This document shows, piece by piece, positions 12,480 to 22,954 of a DNA stretch of 64,000 bases (the stretch's first letter is position 1; each line of letters starts with the position of its first letter). The stretch is from Benincasa hispida (taxonomy: Eukaryota > Streptophyta > Magnoliopsida > Cucurbitales > Cucurbitaceae). Under the pieces are notes generated by a model. That model had not been told where the DNA came from and did not search any database. It saw nothing but the letters and a program-made list of their open reading frames with translations. The stretch is from NCBI RefSeq assembly GCF_009727055.1, contig NC_052360.1, positions 66,775,933 through 66,839,932 of the forward strand. The letters are read 5' to 3'. Position numbers and translations under genes: made by a program.

Positions 12480-13370
12480 TGCCACATCCAAATTTGTCAT
12501 ATGGAATGGGTCAAATATGTCATTATCCTGCTATGCAAAATTTGCTTCCACATTTTTCTCCTTTTCCTTCAGGGAGGCTTGATAGAGGTCAACTAAGTGC
12601 TTTAACATACGACAGGTACATGACCAATAGCCAGTCATTCCGCATCAGAAGCATTTATTTTCAACACTTTTTGAACTTTTATCTTGTGGAGCTTTTCCTT
12701 GTGATCATCACTTTCTGGGTTCTTTTGAAACTTGAATGATTAAAATGACCACCACGAAAATAATAATTATTTCTTCCTCTATCACGATCACGACCTCGAC
12801 TACGATTATTATTAAAATTCACAGCATTCACTTTAGAGAATGGTGTCATTTCGGTTGGTCGAGATTCATGATTTTTCATCATAACTCGTTATTTTATTCA
12901 ACCATGAGAAAACATGAAATTAATTCAGAATATTGTTTAAAATATTTCTCTCGATATTGCTGCTACAGGAGCATATTCGAGACATGAAATTTAGAAAATG
13001 CCTTCTCTAACATATTGGCATCAGTAATTTTCTCTTCATATAATAACAATTTCGAACTGATTTTAAATAATGAGGAGTTGTAATCACTTATTGATTTGAA
13101 ATCTTGTTGCCTCAAGTGCATCCACTCATAACGAGCTTTAGGAAGAATAACTAATTTTTGATGATCATACCACTCTTTTAAATTTTTCCACAAGATACGG
13201 GGATCTTTTATTATAAGATACTCCATTTTCAATCCCTCGTGGAGATGATGATGAAGGAAAATCATAGCTTTTGGTTTGTCCTGACTGGATGTCGTATTTT
13301 CTTCTTTAATAGTCTCCCCAAGATTCATAGCATCCAGGTAGATTTCGACATCAAGTATCCATGAAAACTA
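12480..13370 (-). pseudogene. copia gag with decayed zinc knuckle
   Basis: 13328-12963 encodes a 121-residue piece of a UBN2-type gag (MIFLHHHLHEGLKMEYLI, LWKNLKEWYDHQK, YEWMHLRQQDFKSISDYN). 12882-12679 adds an Arg/Asp/Gly-rich linker. About 12650-12560 reads a zinc knuckle, KCF-stop-CGMTGYWSCTC, in which a stop and a His-to-Tyr change break the CCHC pattern. It would form the virus-like particle; here it is inactive. Confidence 0.8.
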
Positions 13371-13559
13371 ATTATTTTTATTAATATCAAGGGCGGAAAA
13401 TTCTAATTTTATGAGATTTGTCATGGCAGCACTATCATAAAATATTATACATATGTTAGAAATTTCATAAATATTGAATATGCGAAATAGCATTAAATTT
13501 ATTAATTATAACGAAGAGGGAAAAACCGACCTACCTTTAGCGGAAAACCCGACAGGAGC

Positions 13560-13573
13560 TCGAGCTGATAACG
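13560..13573 (-). other. Primer-binding site of minus-strand copia
   Basis: The minus strand reads CGTTATCAGCTCGA directly after the LTR end (CACAACA). TTATCAGCACGA-type sites are common in one group of plant copia elements. Confidence 0.55.
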
Positions 13574-13960
13574 TGTTGTGAAATTGAGGAGCACAATGGG
13601 AACACAGATATAGAGAACATATAATATAATAATATATTTATATAATAATAATAAATAAATAAAATAACTAAGATCACAAAATAACTAAAATTATAAAATT
13701 GGATAATATGTAAATTGAAGTGAAATTCTCACCAATAAATGTATAATTTTATGGTCCAGCAAATGCCACTATTTATAAGCAAGGTGGCAAGTAGGATGTG
13801 GACTTACATGGATACAAGGCATGAATAATTACAAGGCATGAATAATTACAAGGCATATGGACAACATAAAGGGTGACACATGGCTTTGGGACACTAAGCA
13901 ATGGACATCTATTTAGTATTGTAAATTCATAATATTATAGGAGATATTGTAGGATTTAAT
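13574..13960 (-). repeat. 5' LTR of minus-strand copia (outer limit approximate)
   Basis: It ends with CACAACA at 13574 on the minus strand. A TATA-like TATAAATAG lies on the minus strand near 13768-13780, as expected for an LTR promoter. The outer boundary near 13960 is a guess from the change in sequence character. Confidence 0.5.
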
Positions 13961-14433
13961 AGGGTAATTAATAATAATAATAAAGAACAAAATATGTTCA
14001 AATTTGGACAACATGACAACTCCTGAATATCCATGTCATGTGACAAATGAACCTTTCAATTTTTAATTCATATTTCTTTCTTTCTTTTCTTTTTTTTTTT
14101 GGACAAAATGGAAGCAAGTTTGAGGATCCTAATTTAATGATATATAATGTAACCATTTTTGTCAAATTACAAATTTAAGTTATGTGTTGAACTATGCATC
14201 ACCAAGGGAGGAAATTGGATTGAACGCATGAGGGAGGAGTGGTGGGCGCATAAGGGATTAAGGGGGAGAAGTTGGCTAATGGATAGGGGCATCAAATTAT
14301 GGCCCCTAGATCACACAAGGGCTTGCCTTATGTCGATGCCTCCAATAGAGCAAGGAATGGTAAAATCCCCAGGATCTTTCATTTTTGCTGAGATGTTTTC
14401 ATGAGTTTTAATAATGGTAGTATTCATTTAGTT
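13961..14433. other. Unassigned spacer
   Basis: No recognisable gene. About 85 bp from 13986 resemble 35129-35210 (both contain acaaaatatgttca and ctgaata or a close variant), so this is probably an old repeat. The 81-codon + frame at 14159-14404 (MSNYKFKLC...) matches nothing I know and lies between transposons; I do not call it a gene. Confidence 0.5.
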
Positions 14434-14438
14434 ACTAC
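14434..14438 (+). repeat. Target-site duplication of copia B, left copy
   Basis: The pentamer actac precedes the 5' LTR start tgttacag at 14439 and recurs at 29948-29952 directly after the 3' LTR end. Confidence 0.85.
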
Positions 14439-14657
14439 TGTTACAGAAAGAATCAAAGACAAGAAAAACATCGTTGAAGGCAGTTGAACCATTGTCGACT
14501 TCTTTCTGTTATATGTTGTAATCACCAGAGCTTCATCGTTGACCATTGCACTTGTGTATATAAAGAAAAACGAATGTGAGAATAACATAAGAGAGAAAAC
14601 GAGAGAGAGTAAGACATTCGTTCTGTAATAACTTTGAAGAAGGAGTAATAAAATAGA
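14439..14657 (+). repeat. 5' LTR of copia B, part 1
   Basis: It aligns with the start of the 3' LTR at 29310 (tgttacaaaaagaatcgaag there). It includes a TATA-like tgtatataaag near 14550. It breaks off at ataga, where element C begins. Confidence 0.9.
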
Positions 14658-14658
14658 T

Positions 14659-14684
14659 GATAACTTGTAGAAATACAAGTTATT
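14659..14684 (+). repeat. LTR-terminal hairpin with GAAA loop (element C, 5' LTR)
   Basis: A perfect stem of at least 10 bp (ataacttgta with tacaagttat) closes on a GAAA loop at the very start of the LTR. The same position in the other LTRs here (22955, 42385, 45534) also folds, with different stem bases. Confidence 0.85.
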
Positions 14685-15217
14685 TGTGCTGTTTTATTTA
14701 GATTATGCGGCAAAAAGAAAGAAAAATTGCGTTGACAGTATATAAATTGGCTTATAAATACAAAAATTGTAAAGTGTCGTGAACACACCCACTAACCCCA
14801 TTGCGATAGTGAAATGGAATGTCCAAGTCTTTGTTTTGCAGGAAATAGGTCACTGCATGCGTTAATTGCTTGTGGGCAAAATGAACAATGCATCCACAAC
14901 AGCATGCGGCAATCGATCAAGAATGAAAAAGATCAACGCAATTGCAACGTATGCGATAATCGATCATGGATTTAAGCGATTAATACATTTCCACCGCATG
15001 CAGCAATCAACAAAAATTCAAAACAACTACACCGCATGCGGCGATCGATCGAAGATGTGAAGAGCAACACATTCGCAGAGCATTCTGACAAGTGTACAAC
15101 TTTTCTGTTGTACGATTCTGAAAAATTGATCGTGGAGCAGAGCGGACTTTTCCATTATGCCATGCCAGGAATTATCAGAATTACATAGTGGGACCACTAT
15201 TACAGAGAGCCAAGGTC

Positions 15218-15226
15218 TATAAATAG
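15218..15226 (+). promoter_or_regulatory. TATA box in element C 5' LTR
   Basis: tataaatag follows ccaaggtc and is preserved in the 3' LTR at about 23517. It probably sets the start of the genomic RNA. Confidence 0.7.
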
Positions 15227-16500
15227 TTTCCTCAAATTCATTGTAAGGGAGGCTGGTCTGAAGAGACAATATAAAGAAAATCTGGGAGAATGATGAGATA
15301 AGGCTAAAAGGTAAGTCTCCGAGCAAGAAATTCTTTCCATTCTCGAAGAAGAAGCTCTGTACGAGAGGTCACTTCTACCTGGAAAGCAAGCCTGAAAGGG
15401 AAGCTTTCCACTCCATTTCATACACACGCCGACAAGCACAACGTCTCCGATCGGGATCTGTGTCAAGACATTGACACTCTTTCCGTATTTGTTTCTATTC
15501 TTTCATTCATCTACCGTGTTCATCTTTCTTTAATCTTTCATTCACAATCATGTATCAAACGCTGATCTCTAAATTTAAATATCATTATCGTAATCATTAT
15601 CATCTCTCTGCTCTTTTTCACACATTTATCATCCATTTTCTCCATCATGTGTCATTAATCCCCTGGGTAAAGGGGAAGGATTAAGTAAGTGAATTAATCC
15701 TTGTTAAGGAAATCGGCTGAGTTTAGCTAAAGCATGCTCAACGGCATCTTCAACTGTGAGAGCAGAAGTGAATATGTCATTCTGCCTATCGAGGGAGGTT
15801 GGAAGAATGCATTAACTAAAGCGAGAAGTATTTCCAGAGATGGAAACAACCTTGCGTTCATTACATTCATCCCTGTTTCACCATAGACATATGGGAACGC
15901 GACCGATCACTGAAAGGTGTAAGCCAAGGGAAAGTGGAACCTGAGTCGCATCCTCAACAAGATTGACGAACTTGTGATGTCCTTTCCCTCAACTCATTTT
16001 TTTTTATTCATTCACAATACTTGCCACCGCATTCATTAGATTCTTTTGCACAACTTCACAGCCAGTCCTCACCCTGTATCATCAGTAGTTTAGTCATTTA
16101 TTTTATCATCGCAATTTATTTACAACACTTTATTTACCATCGCATTTTATTTTCATCGCAATTTACTTTTCTACATAAACCAATTCTTTATTCTTTATGT
16201 TAAATCGGTCGCTTATACCACATTAGTATTGCAATAACAATAACAATCCCCATGTTCGACCTCAGGTCAATCTGAGAAACTTGCGTTGGAATTATACTTA
16301 GTTTCAGTGCAAGAAAACTTATGACATGTACTATATGAATGCATACTACGAAGCATATTATCATCGTTACATACACTTAGAACGTAGAATCGTGCATATC
16401 TTTATCGCATAGCACTTGAGCGCATAGAGCATCATCATATTCATCAATAGTGCATAAGCGATATAGCAAAAGATAAATTTTTTAAATGTTATCAAGTTTT

Positions 16501-16518
16501 TGGTGCCGTTGCCGAGGA
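16501..16518 (+). other. Primer-binding site of element C (tRNA-Asp)
   Basis: tggtgccgttgccgagga lies six bases past the LTR end and differs at two positions from the complement of the plant tRNA-Asp 3' end (TGGCGCCGTTGCCGGGGA), the primer used by Athila-type elements. Confidence 0.85.
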
Positions 16519-16612
16519 TTGGTAACGTTTATTGTTGAATAGTTTTGTGGTATTTTGAAGGACAGATCTCTGCTGTACTGTCTGTTTATCGCAGAGAGCA
16601 GTCTGACAGTTA

Positions 16613-17950
16613 ATGAGTACTAGCACTAATCCAGAATTCGAAGTTGACCCAGAGATCGAGCGTACTTTTCGCGCACGAGCATGCCAGAACCGCATTAGGC
16701 GAAGAAGGAACATGGCGAATAATAACGATAGGCCCGAAGGGAATCAAGGGGTTAATCGGCCAGCGCAATACTCTGTTTTTCTTGCTGCCAACCATAATAT
16801 CCCGATGAGGAACTATGCAATGCCCAATCTATATGACTTCTCGCCCGGAATTTCAAGACCCACGGTTGAGGAGAATGCACGCTTTGAGATAAAGTCGGTC
16901 ATGCTTCAAATGATCCAAAATGCGGGACAATTTAGAAGGATGCAAGGTAAAGACCCGTACGAACATTTGACCAACTTCGTGGAAATGTGCAACATTTTCT
17001 CCATTCCTGGCGTTACTTCTGAAGGAATTAGATTATACCTCTTCCCGTACACACTGAGGGATGAGGCAAAAAGGTGGGCTCATTCTCTAGAGCCAAATGA
17101 AATTACTTTATGGGACCAGTTGGTCGAGCGGTTCATGAAGAAATTCTTCTTGCCAGGCGTCAACGCAAGAAGGCGGAGGGATGTGTTGAATTTTGAGCAG
17201 ATGAAAAATGAGACTCTGAGCACCGCCTGAGTATGATTCAGAAGATTAGTGAAGAACTGTCCGCACATCGGGATTCCTGATTGCATTCTGATGGATATTT
17301 TTTATAATGGCCTGGACAGATCAATGCAAGCTTTTGTTGATGGCTCCACAGTAGGAGGATTTATGGAAAAGACCTACACTAAAGCCATGGTCATCTTGGA
17401 TCACATTTCGTGAAACACAGATGACTAGGTAGACGATGGGTATGAGGGAAGAGGCCCAGAGAGAAGAAGAACAGAAAATGCCATTGTACCAGCTGATACA
17501 ATAACAACATTGGCCGCACAAATGGCTGCAGTGACTTCTCTCCTCCAGACGATGGCAATAAATCAAGGAACCCTCTCTCAGGATGCAGCACAAACCAATG
17601 CGTTGGCACAAGTGGCAGCAATCAGCTGTGCACAATGCGGAAGAGGGTCATGCATCAGAAATGTGCCCATCGAACCCACAAGCAGTGTACTCCATTCAGA
17701 ATAACCCGTACAGCAACACATATAATCCGGGTTGGTAGAATCACCCTAACTTCAGTTGGGGAGGTAACAATGACCAAGGAGGCCAGAGGAATTCACAGAA
17801 CAACTCCGAGAATCGAGGAAACCCTCCGGCTTTTTACCAAGGTCTGAATCAGAGTCACCAACAGAGGCAATCACACAACCAACCTTCCACATCAAACACC
17901 CCAAGTAATTCAGAAGCCCTCAGATCTCATGGGAAGGAACAATGTCAGTA
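16613..17950 (+). pseudogene. Athila-type gag, frameshifted after residue 205
   Basis: The open frame 16613-17230 (205 codons, start ATG) has a retrotransposon-gag domain at about residues 85-200, with NAGQFRRMQGKDPYEHLTNF, SEGIRLYLFPYTLRDEAKRW and QLVERFMKKFFLPG. After the stop at 17228 the homology continues in other frames to about 17950, including the NPYSNTYNPGW and HPNFSWGGNN region (17700-17770) and a Gln/Asn-rich tail. The protein would form the particle core. The first half is well preserved; the rest has at least two frameshifts. A zinc-binding C..C pair (CAQCGRG) is present near 17630. Confidence 0.85.
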
Positions 17951-18325
17951 GTGACACTGTGCAGGCATGTCTGACCGCCTGTGGGGATGCGATTGCGGTA
18001 ACCTTGAAGAACTTTCTTTCAATCAGCATCCCTAACACTATGTTTACTACTTTCTTTATCGCTTTCTCTACTGCTTTCTTTATTGTGTTATTACTGCTTT
18101 CTTAAACTAGTCTTTACTACTTTCTGAATTTACTTTTACTTCAATTCAAGTTGCGTTAATTTTATGCTATATTGAATTTATTTACATTCCTGTCTTAGCA
18201 TTGTGTTGTTCCTAAAGTTCTGTGAATGAATATTAAAAAGAAAATGAACACTACAACTTCTTATCAACTTAGTTTTAGGGATAAGCATTGCGATGTTGAT
18301 GAAAAAAAACTTTAATAACATCCAG
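17951..18325 (+). other. Element C spacer where pol should be
   Basis: About 375 bp of T-rich non-coding sequence with repeated ctactttctttat-type runs (18040-18130). No protease, reverse transcriptase, RNase H or integrase motif is visible. Confidence 0.6.
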
Positions 18326-18620
18326 TATGCATTGCGACAGCGGGTGTATCTTGCACTGATAGATACACTTTGTGCCCGTCTTCCTTAAATGCATTGCGTT
18401 GACGGATGAGTTGCGTGCGTATGTACACTGCGTCTGTCCTCAGCAAAAACACACTATATCGAGGTAGTGTTACGCTGGTAAAAATACCGTGCACCCGTCC
18501 TCCAGAAATGCGTTGAGTTGAGGGGTGTGTTGTGTTAATGCATACGTTGTGCCCGTCCTCTGCAAACATGCATTTGCGATAACAGATGCATTGCGTTAAT
18601 CCTTAACATTGCGCCCGTCC
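18326..18620 (+). repeat. Five degenerate 60-bp tandem repeats
   Basis: Each unit runs from an atgcattgcg-like head to a gcccgtcctc-like tail. Tails fall near 18373, 18432, 18493, 18551 and 18613, a spacing of 58-62 bp. Units differ at many positions. Confidence 0.8.
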
Positions 18621-18810
18621 GAATAAAATAAAATGATAAAATCTTCGCAGAGAGAGTAGTCGAATCGTTTAAGCTTCCGAGGAAATTATGACAGCAGACG
18701 AAAGGACGTCCTTTCTGCTAACTCATAATGGGAGGAGCGCGGCGGCAGACTTTTTGAGAATATCGAAGCCTGCCATGCAGCGATTGCGTTAGGCCCATCA
18801 TGGCCCAACC

Positions 18811-18817
18811 TATAAAT
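18811..18817 (+). promoter_or_regulatory. Internal promoter-like TATA box in element C
   Basis: tataaat after ggcccaacc, preceded by two ggccca motifs (18792, 18802) and followed at 18866 by aaaccctaaaa, a telo-box-like element found in plant 5' regions. It sits about 160 bp upstream of the second ORF, so it may drive a separate transcript. Confidence 0.5.
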
Positions 18818-18973
18818 CGCGTCTCCTTCAACTGAGGAGCATATTTGAGTCTCTCGCGAAAGAAACCCTAAAATTTCCTCTACATACCATACCCTTCCAA
18901 TTTCCTTCCTCAGACCAAGACATTTCTAACTCTTTCACTCAACCAAGCGGTATTTGGGAGTATTTTGAGTAAT

Positions 18974-19869
18974 ATGGAAAGAGAAAGGGGGCTACCGGAA
19001 GCTGGAGTTGTAAACCAGCCCTTGCCTTCAGAGGAGGACATGGCAGAAGCTTCGTGGAGAATGGCCTTGACCACTGCGGATCCTAAGGAGATTGTTCCAA
19101 CATACTCCAATGAGGGACCCATTAGGGCTATTTTGGAGGTTGTAGGAGCGAAGAAGAGTTGAGGACGGCTGAAGGGAAAAAGAAGAGAAAAAGTAAAGAA
19201 AAACGGGTGGAAGGAGATGAAGCTGCCCGGTTGAAGAAGAAGAAGAGAGAAAAGAAGGAGAGTGAAAAGAAACAACGCAGGTGAGAAGAGAAGTGCCTAA
19301 AGAAAGAGGAGAAGAAGAGGCGGAAAGGCCCAAGATTGACTGGAGTGAACAACCCAGACCGCAAGGGGGAAGAGGGGGTGCCTAAGGCAAAATTACGAAC
19401 GTCAACAGGCGCAACACAAAGTTCATCATACCAGGCATATCAGAATGGTTGCGACTGAAGTAGAGAAGATCCTGCATCACCCCTCTTATGCGGTGTCGCA
19501 AGGAGAATATCTGCAGGGTCTACAAGTGACCTATTATTCTTTTAAACGCATAGCAAGAAGAAGAGGAAAGAGAGAAAAGAGAAGTAGAGGAGAAGTAGAA
19601 AAGATTCCAACCGTGCCAAACTGCAAAACTCATTGCCTCAGCAATTTAGCTAGGAACTGCACGGTGTGGAGGACGTGCGCCGTGACAACGCAAGGGTGAC
19701 AAAAGAAGAAAAGGAAGGCTTGAGGATGAGCAACACATGCTTACCTCGGAGCAGTTTAGAGAGAAATAGAGAAGAAGAAGATAAAGAAGAATAGAAGAAG
19801 AGGAGAAGGAAAAAACGACGTTAAAGAAAATGTCAGGCGTCAATGAGAGAGGGAGAGAAAAAAAAGTGG
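18974..19869 (+). pseudogene. Second ORF of element C, N-terminal part, broken
   Basis: An ATG at 18974 opens a 62-codon frame (MERERGLPEAGVVNQP...) ending at 19162. Lys/Glu/Arg-rich sequence then continues in changing frames to the N gap: the strand is strikingly purine rich from 19160 to 19869. It probably encoded the N-terminus and basic linker of the protein whose C-terminal part appears after the gap. Homology is not clear for this part, and the minus-strand frames here are shadows of the purine run. Confidence 0.45.
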
Positions 19870-20690
19870 NNNNNNNNNNNNNNNNNNNNNNNNNNNNNNN
19901 NNNNNNNNNNNNNNNNNNNNNNNNNNNNNNNNNNNNNNNNNNNNNNNNNNNNNNNNNNNNNNNNNNNNNNNNNNNNNNNNNNNNNNNNNNNNNNNNNNNN
20001 NNNNNNNNNNNNNNNNNNNNNNNNNNNNNNNNNNNNNNNNNNNNNNNNNNNNNNNNNNNNNNNNNNNNNNNNNNNNNNNNNNNNNNNNNNNNNNNNNNNN
20101 NNNNNNNNNNNNNNNNNNNNNNNNNNNNNNNNNNNNNNNNNNNNNNNNNNNNNNNNNNNNNNNNNNNNNNNNNNNNNNNNNNNNNNNNNNNNNNNNNNNN
20201 NNNNNNNNNNNNNNNNNNNNNNNNNNNNNNNNNNNNNNNNNNNNNNNNNNNNNNNNNNNNNNNNNNNNNNNNNNNNNNNNNNNNNNNNNNNNNNNNNNNN
20301 NNNNNNNNNNNNNNNNNNNNNNNNNNNNNNNNNNNNNNNNNNNNNNNNNNNNNNNNNNNNNNNNNNNNNNNNNNNNNNNNNNNNNNNNNNNNNNNNNNNN
20401 NNNNNNNNNNNNNNNNNNNNNNNNNNNNNNNNNNNNNNNNNNNNNNNNNNNNNNNNNNNNNNNNNNNNNNNNNNNNNNNNNNNNNNNNNNNNNNNNNNNN
20501 NNNNNNNNNNNNNNNNNNNNNNNNNNNNNNNNNNNNNNNNNNNNNNNNNNNNNNNNNNNNNNNNNNNNNNNNNNNNNNNNNNNNNNNNNNNNNNNNNNNN
20601 NNNNNNNNNNNNNNNNNNNNNNNNNNNNNNNNNNNNNNNNNNNNNNNNNNNNNNNNNNNNNNNNNNNNNNNNNNNNNNNNNNNNNNNNNN
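19870..20690. other. Assembly gap (821 N)
   Basis: Unresolved bases. Open frames reported across it are artefacts of the Ns. Confidence 0.99.
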
Positions 20691-20785
20691 CTAACAAGCT
20701 GCTCCTAGAGGCGCAACTTTGAGTATATTTGGTGAAAAGGCGACTCATCCCAACAATGCATGAAAAAAAAATTTCAAGGGATTGA

Positions 20786-21541
20786 GTGATGGTCGCATAC
20801 TGTATAGCGCGCATCATTCCGATTGATGTAGGCCAACTTATTGCAAAGCAGATTCAAGGTTTTGTTGGTCGTGTGAGAGGTCAATACTTCTTTCCATGTA
20901 CGATTTCGAGCCTGTGCCTCTCTATGGGCATAGGCATTAACGAAGAGCCCATGCCTAAAGTTCAAGGCATCATCCACATGAAGATCCTGAGAATGCTTCT
21001 CAAGGATTCCCCACATTACCCCGAGCTTCCAACCAAAAGGCCCCTCATAGATCTGAATGTGCCGCAACAACCCAAACCAAAGAAGCAGCGCCACAATGAT
21101 AAAGGAAAGGAAGAAATCCAAGAACAATCACCGCAGAAACAAACTCAACTACCCTTAGACCCTTTGCCTTTAATCATTTGCCCACCGAGCCCTCCAATTG
21201 AGCCCCTTTCCCCTCTTCCAGAACACTTCACAAACCTCCTCCTTACTCCACATTCTAACCCCGTATCTCCAAGAGCGTCCTCCAGCCATCCATCTCCACC
21301 TCACTTTTCACCACCATCGGCGTATGTTGATGACCCACACGGTTTGGGAGCAGGCTCTTCCGCTCAACCTCAAACCGATGTTGGTGAAACATCGACAGCG
21401 CAACCCACCATCCCATCCCTTGCTGCTGACTTAGCAGAAATGCAGTCCCTCTTTTCTCAACAACTTAACATCTTCCGCCAAGCAATAACGGAGTTGCAGG
21501 AGAGCAACGCAGAGTTGCATCACAACAATACAATGGTGTGA
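20786..21541 (+). CDS. Athila/gypsy 3' ORF, putative plant transposon protein domain
   Basis: 251 open codons. Residues about 1-75 (IPIDVGQLIAKQIQGFVGRV, then FFPCTISSLCLSMGI) resemble the plant-specific domain often annotated as 'putative plant transposon protein' that occurs in 3' or accessory ORFs of Athila-like elements. Residues 80-215 are Pro/Ser/Gln-rich and low in complexity, with KPKKQRHNDKGKEE as a basic patch that could be a nuclear signal. A coiled-coil-like tail (LAEMQSLFSQQLNIFRQAIT) closes it. The true start is probably inside or before the gap. The function of this domain is not established, and being open over 250 codons is notable in a decayed element. Confidence 0.6.
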   Translation: MMVAYCIARIIPIDVGQLIAKQIQGFVGRVRGQYFFPCTISSLCLSMGIGINEEPMPKVQGIIHMKILRMLLKDSPHYPELPTKRPLIDLNVPQQPKPKKQRHNDKGKEEIQEQSPQKQTQLPLDPLPLIICPPSPPIEPLSPLPEHFTNLLLTPHSNPVSPRASSSHPSPPHFSPPSAYVDDPHGLGAGSSAQPQTDVGETSTAQPTIPSLAADLAEMQSLFSQQLNIFRQAITELQESNAELHHNNTMV

Positions 21542-22405
21542 CAAACGATGGTTAATATTCAACGCAATATCTTTACCATTTGCCTGAACCAAAGATAGAT
21601 GGCAGAGCGTAACTATGAGTACTTCAACTTCTTAACAGCATATCTACATGGTCCCATGGTGCCTCCGCATCTACAGAAACTCTGCAATTTCAAGATGCGC
21701 CTCAACGAGCTCCTCCGTAACATCCTCCTCAAGATCCCCTAACGCAACTCTAAATTTGGGGGTGTGCCACCTTCTCCACAATTTTGCTATTTTTCTTTAC
21801 GGTCATTCATTGAATTTTTTTTTATATAGAAGCTATACCTTGTATTCTTTTGTACATACTTAAAATTTTGTGTTGCAATATTCATAATTCTTTTTATACT
21901 TAGAAAAATTTTATACAACTGAGTAATTATTGTTTCATATACGTTAGCCTCTTTACTTTTATCATCCTTTGTCAATTATTGCGGTAATTCTTGTCTTTTA
22001 TTTTGCGTTGTTTAATTGCGCTGCCATGATGAGTAGTATGCATACCCTTAGCAAAAATTTCTTTATACATTGCATTTTCTGACTAACAGTTAGATAGTTC
22101 ATTGTAATAGCTCTACTTTACCTTATCTATTTCAAGACTCTGCTTAAACCTTCTTTTCTTTTATTTTGACTAAGTGTTTTGTCTTTTCTATCCAAATAAT
22201 GCAATGAGGACCTTGCACATCTCTAAATTTGGGGGTAGGGAAGGTCTGAGTAGATGCGATCAAGCGGATACGATCATATCAGGCAATGCGTTCATTATCA
22301 TAAAAAAAAAAAGAAAAAAAGAAAAAAATTCATAAAAAAAACTCCGCTATCAGCGCAAGGAAAAATCCCAACCTGGTAAGAGTTAAGTCGTGAAAGAAAC
22401 CTGCT

Positions 22406-22454
22406 CGTAGTTGGATGTTCGCATGACACCCATGGGAGTAAGCCAAAATGAAGG
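22406..22454 (+). repeat. 49-bp conserved motif, element C copy 1
   Basis: It reads cgtagttggatgttcgcatg and continues through atgacacc to gccaaaatgaagg. Close copies occur at 22585-22633 and, in element D, at 45022-45069 and 45164-45212. Confidence 0.85.
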
Positions 22455-22584
22455 TAGGTTTCCAGGATCGACGCAATGAAAAAAAAAAGAGAGAGAAAAT
22501 AAGAATAAAAGAGACAACTCCTCTAACCAACAAAAGTAAAACTTGGCTGAGGATCAAGAGTTAAAGTTGAGATTGGTACACAAA

Positions 22585-22633
22585 CGAAGTTGGATGCTCG
22601 CATGACACCCGTGGGAGCAAGCCAAAACGAAGG
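22585..22633 (+). repeat. 49-bp conserved motif, element C copy 2
   Basis: It reads cgaagttggatgctcgcatg through to gccaaaacgaagg, 179 bp after copy 1. It is the same motif with few changes while the sequence around it differs. Confidence 0.85.
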
Positions 22634-22954
22634 GTGTAACCATAACCAACATTCTCTTTACGATGACGCAAACCAGGCCACCGCATAAAGACGCACTTCG
22701 TTCTTTTCGCAAGAAGAGGTAAAACATTCTTCTCAAAACTAGAAGGGAACTTTGGGTAGAGGTTTGTTTTAGATAAGAATAAAGTAGAGCATGTGAAGAA
22801 TTGTTAAAGGATAGAAGAACTTGCTGTGTTGAGGAATTTTGTAGAGGCGGAGCATTCAAAGTAGCCGATCGACGCAAATTAGGATGGGAGTTGAGCAGAA
22901 TTGCCTTAGTTGAAGATATGCTTGAGGACAAGCATATATCTAAATTTGAGGGTG

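Larger units (their letters stand above)
10126..13960 (-). mobile_element. Ty1/copia element, minus strand, 3' half lost
   Basis: From right to left come an LTR end with primer site (13560-13574), gag (13370-12480), pre-integrase (12131-11685), integrase (11713-10622) and the first part of reverse transcriptase (about 10560-10130). Everything downstream of the reverse transcriptase N-terminus, including the second LTR, is absent, replaced by the gypsy relic. The lineage differs from elements A, E and F: the primer site reads TTATCAGC rather than TGGTATCAGAG. Confidence 0.8.
14658..16494 (+). repeat. 5' LTR of element C
   Basis: 1837 bp, matching 22955-24792 along its whole length with scattered substitutions. 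It contains repeated gcatgcgg/aatcgatc motifs (about 14880-15060) and a TATA box. Short open frames inside (for example 14866-15060 and 15027-15326) recur in the 3' copy and are LTR sequence, not genes. Confidence 0.92.
21542..22954 (+). other. Element C 3' untranslated region
   Basis: Non-coding. It contains ctaaatttgggggt twice (about 21748 and 22224), a typical pre-LTR motif of Athila-like elements, an A-rich tract near 22300, two copies of a 49-bp motif, and the line gcttgaggacaagcat (22919) before the LTR. The purine run atttgagggtg just before 22955 is the likely polypurine tract. Confidence 0.7.

Noticed and set aside
14159..14404. 81-codon + frame between two copia elements
   Set aside because: No similarity that I recognise and no promoter or splice context; probably chance.
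19830..20817. Long open frames on both strands across the gap
   Set aside because: They consist almost entirely of N; only the few flanking codons are real.
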